The notes beneath the pieces were generated by a model. It did not search any database and was not told the DNA's origin. It saw only the letters and a program-made list of their open reading frames with translations. 13,116 bases of DNA from Bacteroidota bacterium (GTDB taxonomy: Bacteria > Bacteroidota > Ignavibacteria > Ignavibacteriales > Ignavibacteriaceae): the NCBI GenBank assembly GCA_021790055.1, contig JAJYIL010000014.1:2814-15929 (forward strand), given 5' to 3'. A program made the position numbers and the translations under genes. Positions 1-6,275 of the stretch are shown in pieces; position 1 is the first letter of the stretch, and the number at the start of each line of letters is the position of its first letter.

Positions 1-230
1 TATGCGCCTTTTTTCGCTCCCAGGAAAGCACCGGATAAAACCACCATCATAGTCTGAAGTGTAAATGGAACTGGCTTAACGGGAATAGTAATTTGAGCTC
101 CGATTGCCGTTATCAAAGTAAATGAAAAAATTAAAAATATATCGCGAGTCTTAGTCTTTGATAGTACTTGAATGAATTTATTTTCACTCGCACTTTTCGC
201 TAAGCGATCAATTCTGACTTTCGCTTGCAT
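1..230 (-). CDS. bioY: Biotin transporter BioY, N-terminal part (cut by window edge)
   Basis: This is the substrate-binding S component of an energy-coupling-factor transporter that takes up biotin across the inner membrane. I translated the reverse strand from the ATG at 228-230 and found 76 codons without a stop, running off the left edge. After a polar N-terminal stretch of about 30 residues come a hydrophobic segment (IFLIFSFTLITAIGAQ) and the BioY signature around residues 47-75: ITIPVKPVPFTLQTMMVVL followed by SGAFLGAKKGA. The pattern P-VPFTLQT-(x)n-G-LG---GA is characteristic of BioY. An AAGGA Shine-Dalgarno sequence lies five to six bases before the ATG, one of the clearer ones in the window. 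The N-terminal extension is longer than in the shortest BioY proteins. No biotin operator is recognisable upstream. The family call is firm; whether ECF ATPase genes follow cannot be seen. Confidence 0.88.
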   Translation of the reverse strand, partial: MQAKVRIDRLAKSASENKFIQVLSKTKTRDIFLIFSFTLITAIGAQITIPVKPVPFTLQTMMVVLSGAFLGAKKGA

Positions 231-385
231 GCAAATCCTTTCAGTTTAGAATAAAAACTTAGTTCATCTTCTTCAAATATGAAGATTATCCTTAGAAAAG
301 TCAAGAATTTTGATGATTTTCGAAGAATTTAATTCCTGTGCCGATTGAGCCAGCTAACAGTACCTGATTTTAAATCTTACACGAA
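231..385. other. AT-rich spacer between the barrel gene and bioY
   Basis: This gap lies downstream of the extended barrel gene and upstream of bioY, both on the minus strand. It contains a weak hairpin (CTTC at 271-274 with GAAG at 281-284) followed, on the minus strand, by a run of five T, which could be a poor terminator. It also holds the octamer AAGAATTT twice, at 303-310 and 323-330, exactly 20 bases apart. No gene or clear promoter is recognisable. Confidence 0.3.
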
Positions 386-466
386 CTAAAAGTAGAATCT
401 TATACCTGTTCTTAACATCAGTCCGCTCATATCAAATACCTGCTGGAAGGTTGCTGTTCGTCCGGT

Positions 467-1021
467 TCACGCATCTGTTGCCTTATAATCCCAGCTTGGC
501 TGAGAGTAATGATAATCTGCCTCTAAAATTATATCGGAGCGCGGTCCAAGCTCGTACGCAACACCGGCACCAAGCTGCCATGCAAAATCAAATGCGCCTC
601 TGAACTCACTGTTATTAGGAATGTTATAATCATGATAATAAATTAAAAGCATTTCCAAGCCAACAGCGCCGTTAAAATAAACCTTTGTTTTAAATGAAGC
701 CGGAAAGCTTATTGTTGCCGCCGCCATTAATGGAATTACATGCAGATTGGTTGATGCTCTTAATTCATTTAAGGAACTGTTCACCCCGTAAAAGTTATTG
801 AATTGAGTAACAAGGTTTTGGTCTACGTAGCTTTTATGGAACCAATCAACATCCCAGCCTACTTTTAAATTTCTATCGAACTCCCAGCCGCCTTCATACC
901 CGATAATGAAACCGGCACCTGTTGCCGAAGGATCAAAGACACCAAGCTTTATGCTGCCGAAACTATCCTGTGCAAATATTGCCGCCGGCATTACTAAAAA
1001 AATCAATAATATTTTTTTCAT
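467..1021 (-). CDS. Small outer-membrane beta-barrel protein, interrupted by in-frame TGA
   Basis: The 184-residue product starts with a signal peptide (MKKILLIFLVMPAAIFA, cleavage expected before QDS). It continues as alternating polar and aromatic strands with a Gly-rich style (FGSIKLGVF, AGFIIGYEGGWEF, WQLGAGVAYELG, SDIILEADYHYS), like OmpA/OprF-type or porin-family 8- to 10-strand barrels. Its specific function is not recognisable. The frame stops at TGA (467-469), but beyond it the same frame stays open for 26 codons to TAG at 386-388. Those codons encode FDMSGLMLRTGIRFYF, a typical last barrel strand ending in Phe that the BAM machinery would recognise. The full gene was therefore probably 386-1021 (210 codons plus the TGA position). 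This is either a nonsense mutation or a base-call error. No strong ribosome site precedes the ATG. The gene stands alone, with its own candidate promoter upstream. Confidence 0.8.
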   Translation of the reverse strand: MKKILLIFLVMPAAIFAQDSFGSIKLGVFDPSATGAGFIIGYEGGWEFDRNLKVGWDVDWFHKSYVDQNLVTQFNNFYGVNSSLNELRASTNLHVIPLMAAATISFPASFKTKVYFNGAVGLEMLLIYYHDYNIPNNSEFRGAFDFAWQLGAGVAYELGPRSDIILEADYHYSQPSWDYKATDA

Positions 1022-1048
1022 ATTGCAATTTCACTGTTTTGTCAAATT

Positions 1049-1077
1049 ATTAAATTTTATGAATTCAACTTTGACAA
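1049..1077 (-). promoter_or_regulatory. Candidate sigma-70-type promoter of the barrel gene
   Basis: On the minus strand, TTGTCA (1077-1072) and TTTAAT (1054-1049) are separated by 17 bases. Each differs from consensus at one position. A transcript would start near 1042, about 20 bases before the ATG at 1021. Two near-identical 9-mers, TTTGWCAAA at 1070-1078 and 1038-1046, lie over the -35 and at the predicted start site. The call is by eye only. Confidence 0.4.
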
Positions 1078-1146
1078 ATCGAATGCCATTGCTTGAAGCG
1101 CTTTTTCCCTATTTTTTTATTCAAGAATATAATCTTACTGTACAAT

Positions 1147-1168
1147 AAAAAAAGCTTGCGCTCTTTTT
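1147..1168 (-). terminator. Hairpin with T-run, probable terminator after the M3 peptidase gene
   Basis: The bases A(5)-x-AGC (1147-1155) pair with GCT-x-T(5) (1160-1168) around a TTGC loop, with one mismatch at 1152/1163. Read on the minus strand, the stem is followed by seven T residues, as expected for a factor-independent terminator about 90 bases beyond the peptidase stop. The plus-strand reading also ends in a T-run, so it could work in both directions. The GC core is only two pairs long, so strength is doubtful. Confidence 0.35.
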
Positions 1169-1186
1169 TGTGTACATTTTTAGTAA

Positions 1187-1215
1187 AGATGTCATCTTTG
1201 GGAAAGATGACATCT
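1187..1215. repeat. 13-bp perfect inverted repeat made of two 11-bp palindromes
   Basis: AGATGTCATCTTT (1187-1199) and AAAGATGACATCT (1203-1215) are exact reverse complements around GGG. Each arm also contains its own palindrome, AGATGTCATCT (1187-1197) and AGATGACATCT (1205-1215), whose centres are 18 bases apart. Neither flank has the T-run of an ordinary terminator. It lies 40 bases downstream of the peptidase stop. It could be a dispersed intergenic repeat, an RNA 3'-end stem or a paired protein-binding site; the sequence alone does not decide. Confidence 0.55.
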
Positions 1216-1254
1216 CTATTCGTCATACTGAATTAGGCAATTGATACTTGCCTG

Positions 1255-3402
1255 CTATTTGAGTCCTCTATTTTCAAGCATCGGCTCGATCTGAGGATTA
1301 TGCCCCGTAAAATCACGGAACATTGTGCTGTAATTTTCCGTTGCGCCTTTAGAAAGAATCATATGGCGGAAGCGGTCGCCGTTTTTACGCGTTAAGCCGC
1401 CATGATCTAAAAACCACTGGAACGCATCATCGTCAAGCATTTCAGTCCAGAGATAAGAATAATAACCTGCTGCATACCCATTCCCCCAGATATGCAGAAA
1501 ATAACTTGAACGGTAGCGGGAAGGAACCTGGGGAAAATACAGATGGTCTTTTTTCAGACTTTCAATTTCAAATTTATCCGAGTTTTGTACCGGAGCGCTT
1601 GCCGGCAAAGTATGCCATGCCATATCGAGATCGGCAGCTTCAAGCAGTTCGGTAAAATCATAACCCTGATTAAAAACTGTTGCCTTCTTAATTTTATCAA
1701 CTAAGCTCTGCGGCATAGGCTTACCGGTTTTATAATTTAACGCGTAATGCTCAAGCACTTTTGGATAAAGCGCCCAATGCTCGTTAAACTGAGAAGGAAA
1801 TTCGACAAAGTCTCGCGGAACATTTGTACCTGAAAGACTTGGAAATTCCTGGCTTGCAAACATGCCGTGCAGCGCATGACCAAATTCATGAAACATGGTT
1901 GTAACATCATCGTAGCTTAGTAAAGCAGGTTGCCCGGGCGCCGGTTTTGTAAAGTTGCAAACGTTGTAAACCACAGGCTTTGTTCCAAGTAATTTGGATT
2001 GAATAACCATGTTGTCCATCCATGCACCGCCGGATTTATTGTCGCGCTTAAAATAATCTGCATAAAATAGAGCAAGCGGAGAACCGTCTTTGTCAAACAC
2101 TTCAAATACTTTAACATCTTTCTGATAGACTGGAACGTTATTAAGCTCTTTGAACGTCAAGCCGTATAGCTCATGCGCTTCAAAAAAGATTCCTTTTTCG
2201 AGGACATTGTTAAGAACAAAGTAAGGCTTAATTTCCGAATCATCTAAATTATATTTTTCTTTACGAAGCTTCTCGGCATAATAGCTCCAATCCCAGGGCT
2301 CAAGCTTAAAGTTTTTATCTGATTTGTCTATAAGGATTTGCAATTCTGCAGCTTCTTTTTTCTCGCTGGCAATTGTAGCCGGAACAAGTTGATCAAGAAA
2401 TTTCTCAACTGTTTGAGGAGTCTTTGCCATCTGGTTTACAAGTGCCCAGGCAGCATAATTAGGATAGCCTAAAAGCTTAGCTTTCTCCGCACGTATTTTC
2501 GCTATCCGCTCGATAATAGAGCGGGTATCGTTAGCATCATTGCGCTCGCAACGGTTCCATGAATTTTCAAAAAGCTGACGCCTAGTTGCTCTATCCTTGA
2601 GATATGTTAAATCTGGCTGCTGTGTCGTATTCTGCAAAGGAATTAACCATTTACCCGAAAGCCCGCGCGATTCGGCAGCTTGTTTAGCCGCATCAATCTG
2701 CACCTGCGAAAGTCCTGCTAACTTTGATTTATCACTAACTATTAATGCGCCTGCCTTTGTTCCGGCTAAAAGCTTGTTATCAAATTGAGCGATCAATGTT
2801 GCTTCTTCCTCGTTTAGCTTTTTTAATTCGTCTTTCTTTTCAGCCGAAAGATTAGCCCCGGCATGCACAAATTGATTATAGTAATAAGAGATGAGTTTCA
2901 TAGATTCATGATCGAGCTTGAGACTGCTGCGCTTATCGTAAATTGACTTTACTCTCTTAAACAGTTTTGAATTTAAAAAGATTGCATCGTTTTGAGCGGC
3001 AAGCCTTGGCGCTTCATACTGCTGCACTTTCTGAAGAACAGAATCCGTGTTAGCGCTGCTTACAACATTAAATGCAAGCTGAACGCGCATCAGCATTTGA
3101 CCGCTTTTTTCAAGAGCGACAAGTGTATTTTCAAAGGTCGGTGGTTCAGGATTGTCAGCTATCAGTTTTACCTCGGCAAGCTGCCGTTTCATTCCCTCAT
3201 CAAATGCGGGCTGATAATCGCTATCCTTTATTTTATCAAATGGAATCGCATGGAATGAAAGTGTACTAGGTTTATAGAAAGGATTCCGGCGGATGCTTCC
3301 GGTTGAGTTCTGCAATAAATCCGTCTTTGAATAAACCGAAATAACAGAGGCGATAATTATAAAAAAAGAGAAAAGAAAGATTTTGAAAAGCCTTGGATTC
3401 AT
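1255..3402 (-). CDS. dcp: Exported M3-family zinc metallopeptidase (peptidyl-dipeptidase Dcp type)
   Basis: This enzyme cleaves oligopeptides, in the Dcp subgroup by removing C-terminal dipeptides. At 715 residues it is close to the usual 680-700 plus a signal peptide. Residues 1-25 are a hydrophobic signal sequence (FKIFLFSFFIIIASVISVYS) with no lipobox, so a periplasmic location is likely. The N-terminal helical domain begins with the family's NPFYKPSTLSFHAIPFDKI stretch. The zinc site is HEFGH at residues 505-509, with the third ligand Glu534 in the motif DFVEFPSQ. The conserved Gly/Tyr substrate segment NGYAAGYYSYLW lies near the C-terminus. A ribosome site AAAGGAA (3411-3417) precedes the ATG. 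The gene is monocistronic and divergent from the HisA-like operon. Oligopeptidase A and Dcp are hard to separate by eye; the exported form and PFYKPS start favour Dcp. Confidence 0.92.
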   Translation of the reverse strand: MNPRLFKIFLFSFFIIIASVISVYSKTDLLQNSTGSIRRNPFYKPSTLSFHAIPFDKIKDSDYQPAFDEGMKRQLAEVKLIADNPEPPTFENTLVALEKSGQMLMRVQLAFNVVSSANTDSVLQKVQQYEAPRLAAQNDAIFLNSKLFKRVKSIYDKRSSLKLDHESMKLISYYYNQFVHAGANLSAEKKDELKKLNEEEATLIAQFDNKLLAGTKAGALIVSDKSKLAGLSQVQIDAAKQAAESRGLSGKWLIPLQNTTQQPDLTYLKDRATRRQLFENSWNRCERNDANDTRSIIERIAKIRAEKAKLLGYPNYAAWALVNQMAKTPQTVEKFLDQLVPATIASEKKEAAELQILIDKSDKNFKLEPWDWSYYAEKLRKEKYNLDDSEIKPYFVLNNVLEKGIFFEAHELYGLTFKELNNVPVYQKDVKVFEVFDKDGSPLALFYADYFKRDNKSGGAWMDNMVIQSKLLGTKPVVYNVCNFTKPAPGQPALLSYDDVTTMFHEFGHALHGMFASQEFPSLSGTNVPRDFVEFPSQFNEHWALYPKVLEHYALNYKTGKPMPQSLVDKIKKATVFNQGYDFTELLEAADLDMAWHTLPASAPVQNSDKFEIESLKKDHLYFPQVPSRYRSSYFLHIWGNGYAAGYYSYLWTEMLDDDAFQWFLDHGGLTRKNGDRFRHMILSKGATENYSTMFRDFTGHNPQIEPMLENRGLK

Positions 3403-3427
3403 TTAAGTAGTTCCTTTAATTACTATT

Positions 3428-3456
3428 AAAATATTTTCAGTAACACAAAATATCAA
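3428..3456 (-). promoter_or_regulatory. Candidate promoter of the M3 peptidase gene
   Basis: On the minus strand, TTGATA (3456-3451) and TATTTT (3433-3428) are 17 bases apart in the divergent intergenic region. The -35 differs from consensus at one position and the -10 at two. The predicted start, near 3421, leaves a short leader carrying the AAAGGAA ribosome site at 3411-3417. I saw no equally good promoter for the plus-strand operon that starts at 3507. Confidence 0.35.
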
Positions 3457-3506
3457 AATAAATTGTAAATTACGTCTGATTATTTGCTGTTAGTTTGTAT
3501 AAAAAG

Positions 3507-4256
3507 ATGAGATACATTTTAGTCATACCTTCAATTGATATTAAACACGGCAAAACAGTTCGTGTTGTTCAGGGAATTCCGGAGTTAGGCAGTAAAGAAT
3601 ACGGAAGCGACCCGGTAGAGATGGCACGGATTTGGCGCGCCGAGAATGCCAAGCTTCTTCACATTGTTGATTTCGACGGTGCACATGAACATAATCTTAC
3701 CAACTTACCTATCATCCGGGAAATCTGTCAATCGGTAATTATACCTGTGCAATTTACAGGCGGAATCAGAAGCATGCATGATGTTGAGGCTATAATGGAT
3801 ACGGGAATCAGCAGGCTGGCGGTAAACACAATGGCAATTGAAAACCCTGAGTTATTCATGAAGGTATTTGAAAAGTACGGACCATCCAAAATAGTAATTG
3901 CTCTCGATATCGTTAATGAAGAACTTGTTATGAAAGGAAGAACAATTAAAACCGGCATCAAATACAAAGACTTTGCAAAGAAAATGAGGCAGATCGGCAT
4001 CGAAAGATTTATTTGTACCGATGTTATGAGGAACGGAATTCTGGGCGGCCCTAACTTGACTTATTCTAAGGAAGTTGCCGATATTACAGACGCAAAAGTT
4101 ACTCTTTCTGGCGGTATTAGAAACAAAGACGAGTTAATGGATGTTCAAAATTTAATGCCGGACAAAATTGATTCCGTTATTGTCGGCAGAGCTTTATATG
4201 AAAAGAGGTTCCCTTGCCAAAAGATGTGGAGAGTTGCGGAATCAGGAATCTTTTAA
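3507..4256 (+). CDS. HisA-family TIM-barrel protein with altered active site
   Basis: The 249-residue protein aligns along its whole length with HisA, the isomerase of the fourth histidine-pathway intermediate (ProFAR to PRFAR). It keeps the base Asp11 (VIPSIDIKHGK), HIVDFDGA, GGIRS with Arg88, Asp134 (ALDIV), Thr171-Asp172, LSGGI and the phosphate-site IVGRALYE. Several diagnostic residues are changed. The TDISRDG loop reads TDVMRNG, so Asn176 stands where the catalytic-acid Asp is expected. Arg145 replaces the substrate-stacking Trp of GW, Thr84 replaces a Gly of the GGG loop, and AVNT (107-108) replaces the IGS phosphate motif. No other his gene is near. I chose ATG 3507 over the in-frame TTG at 3495 because MRYILVIPSID matches the usual HisA start. 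It is first in an operon with two regulatory-type genes. It is either a diverged HisA or a paralogue with a new substrate. Confidence 0.75.
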   Translation: MRYILVIPSIDIKHGKTVRVVQGIPELGSKEYGSDPVEMARIWRAENAKLLHIVDFDGAHEHNLTNLPIIREICQSVIIPVQFTGGIRSMHDVEAIMDTGISRLAVNTMAIENPELFMKVFEKYGPSKIVIALDIVNEELVMKGRTIKTGIKYKDFAKKMRQIGIERFICTDVMRNGILGGPNLTYSKEVADITDAKVTLSGGIRNKDELMDVQNLMPDKIDSVIVGRALYEKRFPCQKMWRVAESGIF

Positions 4257-4265
4257 GGAAAATTT

Positions 4266-4823
4266 ATGAGCGAACAAAATAACGGCACAATCCGCAGCAG
4301 CTTCTGGTCGAATTTATTCGGTACTTCTTCCGGCATAATGGACCTGCGCAATACCCTGCTTGCAATTCCGGTTTTCAAAGGCTTAACCGGCAGAGAAATT
4401 TCCTCGGTTACTAACTTAATGCACGAGAGAAATTATATTAAAGGCGAATATATCTTTTACCAGGATGACCCTGGAATAGGAATGTACATAATTCGTGAAG
4501 GTACTGTTGAAATTAAAAGAGCCTTCGAAAACAAAGAGACCTTATCGTTGGCACTTCTTAATAAGGGAGATTTCTTCGGCGAACTCGCTTTAATCGATGG
4601 CGAGAAAAGATCTGCATCTGCAATAGCTGTCGATGATTCTAAGCTCGCTGTTATATTCAAGCCGGATTTGGATGAGTTTGTAGATAAATTTCCAAAAACC
4701 GGCACAAAAATTCTGCAGGGAATAAATCAGGTTGTAATTGCACGTTTAAGAAAATTAAATGAAGACATTATATCATTACAAGTAAAATTAAAAATAAAAT
4801 CGGAGGAGGTTTATGGAACCTGA
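4266..4823 (+). CDS. Stand-alone cyclic-nucleotide-binding (CNB) domain protein
   Basis: The 185-residue protein carries one CAP_ED/cNMP-binding domain at about residues 33-150 (AIPVFKGLTGREIS through the C-helix). The phosphate-binding cassette is intact: FFGELALIDGEKRSASA, with Glu106 for the ribose hydroxyl and Arg115 for the cyclic phosphate, spaced as in PKA regulatory subunits. A charged helix (residues 150-180) follows and there is no helix-turn-helix, so this is not a CRP-type transcription factor. It has no membrane segment or signal peptide and should be cytoplasmic. It starts 9 bases after the HisA-like stop, with AAGGAA (4255-4260) as ribosome site, and its 3' end overlaps the UspA gene by 11 bases. 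The ligand (cAMP, cGMP or other) cannot be told. A regulatory subunit for a partner protein is the likeliest role. Confidence 0.88.
   Translation: MSEQNNGTIRSSFWSNLFGTSSGIMDLRNTLLAIPVFKGLTGREISSVTNLMHERNYIKGEYIFYQDDPGIGMYIIREGTVEIKRAFENKETLSLALLNKGDFFGELALIDGEKRSASAIAVDDSKLAVIFKPDLDEFVDKFPKTGTKILQGINQVVIARLRKLNEDIISLQVKLKIKSEEVYGT
4802..4809 (+). promoter_or_regulatory. Unusually strong Shine-Dalgarno for the UspA gene
   Basis: GGAGGAGG lies 3 bases before the ATG at 4813, with the first GGAGG six bases away. It sits inside the end of the preceding gene. It is the strongest ribosome site in the window, where most genes have weak or none. It fixes the UspA start at 4813 and suggests high translation of this third gene. 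Confidence 0.7.
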
Positions 4824-5298
4824 AATAAAAAAGATTTTAGTGCCGATTGATTTTTCAGATTACTCCAAAAGCTCGTTGAAGTATGCAGTCAATTTTGTTA
4901 AGATATTCCAGGCTGAGCTTTTTATCATTTACGTTGTCGAACCGGTGATATACCCGCCTGATTTCAGCATGGGACAGATTGCAATACCTTCGGTTGATTT
5001 GGAAATGGACAAGCGCGCCGTTGAAGAATTGAATAAGCTAGCGCAAAAGGAAATTCCCACGGACGTTAAAGTTCATCCGATAGTTAAGACCGGCAAGCCG
5101 TTTCTTGAAATAATTGAGACTGCCTCAGAGGAAGATATTGATTTAATTATCATTGCATCGCACGGTCATACGGGGGTTGAGCATCTGCTCTTCGGAAGTA
5201 CTGCTGAAAAGGTAGTTAGAAAGGCTCCTTGCCCGGTGCTGACATTGAGAGATCCGTTAAAAGGATTCGATTATAAAGAGCATCTTGATAAGAATTAA
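4813..5298 (+). CDS. Universal stress protein, UspA family, ATP-binding type
   Basis: A single Usp domain of 161 residues begins with KKILVPIDFSDYSKSSL (Asp13 is the conserved nucleotide contact). It has the usual mid-section VKTGKPFLEI and IIASHGHTG. The ATP loop G/A-2x-G-9x-GS is present as Ala115, Gly118 and Gly128-Ser129, so this belongs to the nucleotide-binding class rather than the UspA type that lacks ATP. The C-terminal strand APCPVLTLR completes the fold; a short charged tail follows. It is a cytoplasmic stress or energy-state protein whose partner is unknown. It overlaps the CNB gene by 11 bases, so both are almost certainly co-transcribed and translationally coupled. Its stop codon falls in a palindrome shared with the convergent prenyl synthase gene. 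Confidence 0.93.
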   Translation: MEPEIKKILVPIDFSDYSKSSLKYAVNFVKIFQAELFIIYVVEPVIYPPDFSMGQIAIPSVDLEMDKRAVEELNKLAQKEIPTDVKVHPIVKTGKPFLEIIETASEEDIDLIIIASHGHTGVEHLLFGSTAEKVVRKAPCPVLTLRDPLKGFDYKEHLDKN

Positions 5299-5303
5299 TT
5301 CTT
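5290..5303. repeat. 14-bp perfect palindrome holding both convergent stop codons
   Basis: AAGAATTAATTCTT reads the same on both strands, and the TAA stops of uspA (5296-5298) and of the prenyl synthase (5297-5295) lie at its centre. Both proteins therefore end in Lys-Asn-stop from the same bases. The stem is AT-rich and has almost no loop, so a terminator function is unlikely. Transcripts from either side must run into the opposite gene or be stopped by other means. Confidence 0.6.
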
Positions 5304-6275
5304 GCGGTCTATTACAAAATCAACAAGAGTTTGAAGTGCGAGTTTGCCGGGTGAGTCCGGAAATATATCAAGCAATTCCTTTGCCTTTGCAGAATAGCTT
5401 AATGCCGTTTCGTTTGCGTAATTTATTCCGTTATTCTTCCTAACAAAATTAATAATCTCTTTAACGCTCTCTTTTTTCTCGCCGTCCTTTATCAGCCTTC
5501 TAATTTCACTAGCTTCGTTTTTAGAAACCTGATTAAGTGAATAGATCAGAGGAAGTGTAATTTTCTTTTCTTTAATATCCCCGCCAATAGGCTTGCCGGT
5601 GGTGCTGGTGTTTCCGTCGTAATCCAGAATATCATCTCTTATCTGGAAAGCAATTCCAATCTTCTCACCAAACTCTCTCATCGTCTCATGGTACCTGTTG
5701 TCGCTGCTTGCGCTAAGCGCCCCTATCTTGCAGCATGTTTCCAGAAGCGATGCAGTTTTATCTGAAATTATCCGGAAATAAGTCGGCTCGTCAATATCAA
5801 GCTTTCTTGTTTTTCTTATTTGAAGAAGCTCGCCCTCGGACATTCTTTTTACCGTGTTTGTAATAACTTCAAGAAAGTCGTAGTCCTTGCCTTCAACGGC
5901 AATAAGCAAGCCGCGGGATAAAAGATAATCGCCCATTAGCACGGCAACTTTATTTTTAAATACTTTATTGATAGACCAAAAACCCCGTCGCTTGTCTGCG
6001 TTATCCACTACATCGTCATGAACTAAAGTAGCGGTATGAAGAAGCTCCACAAGAATTGCACCCCTGTATGTACGTTCTGTTATGCCTCCGGCTACCTTTG
6101 CCGCTAATAGTACAAGCAGCGGTCTTATCTTCTTCCCTTTCTGTCTGATGATATATCTTGCAATCAAATCAACAAGCTTTACATCGGATTTCATAGAACG
6201 CTTAAAAAGCTCCTCGAATTTCTCAAGCTCGGTTTGGATGGGAAGACTTATGTCTTTTAGACTTTTATTAGTCAA
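5295..6275 (-). CDS. ispB: Long-chain trans-polyprenyl diphosphate synthase
   Basis: This enzyme condenses isopentenyl diphosphate units onto an allylic primer to make the quinone side chain or a similar C35-C45 prenyl chain. The 326 residues show GKKIRP (residues 47-52), the first Asp-rich motif HDDVVD (Asp87, Asp88, Asp91) and the second, QIRDDILDYD (Asp214, Asp215, Asp218). The residues before the first motif, LLHTATLVHDD, match octaprenyl synthases rather than the farnesyl type, where aromatic residues stop elongation early. The chain length is thus inferred as long, probably for menaquinone. The only plausible start is TTG at 6275-6273, overlapping the tatC stop as TTGA. No Shine-Dalgarno is present, so translation is probably coupled to tatC. 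It is the last gene of the minus-strand operon. Confidence 0.88.
   Translation of the reverse strand: MTNKSLKDISLPIQTELEKFEELFKRSMKSDVKLVDLIARYIIRQKGKKIRPLLVLLAAKVAGGITERTYRGAILVELLHTATLVHDDVVDNADKRRGFWSINKVFKNKVAVLMGDYLLSRGLLIAVEGKDYDFLEVITNTVKRMSEGELLQIRKTRKLDIDEPTYFRIISDKTASLLETCCKIGALSASSDNRYHETMREFGEKIGIAFQIRDDILDYDGNTSTTGKPIGGDIKEKKITLPLIYSLNQVSKNEASEIRRLIKDGEKKESVKEIINFVRKNNGINYANETALSYSAKAKELLDIFPDSPGKLALQTLVDFVIDRKN

Noticed and set aside
467..469. TGA read as selenocysteine or as a reassigned codon
   Set aside because: The surroundings show no selenocysteine-type hairpin that I could find, the site is in a barrel loop and not a redox motif, and other genes use TGA as a true stop.
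906..1148. Plus-strand open frame across the barrel gene start and intergenic region
   Set aside because: It is antisense to a convincing signal peptide and barrel, has no family resemblance, and crosses the candidate promoter and spacer.
3728..4000. Minus-strand frame inside the HisA-like gene
   Set aside because: It is a shadow frame; the plus-strand protein aligns end to end with HisA.
4266..4823. CRP/FNR transcription factor
   Set aside because: Only the nucleotide-binding domain and a helical tail are present; there is no helix-turn-helix and the protein is about 40 residues too short.
5290..5303. Bidirectional terminator between the convergent genes
   Set aside because: The palindrome is AT-rich with almost no loop and lacks flanking T-runs, so a stable hairpin is not expected.
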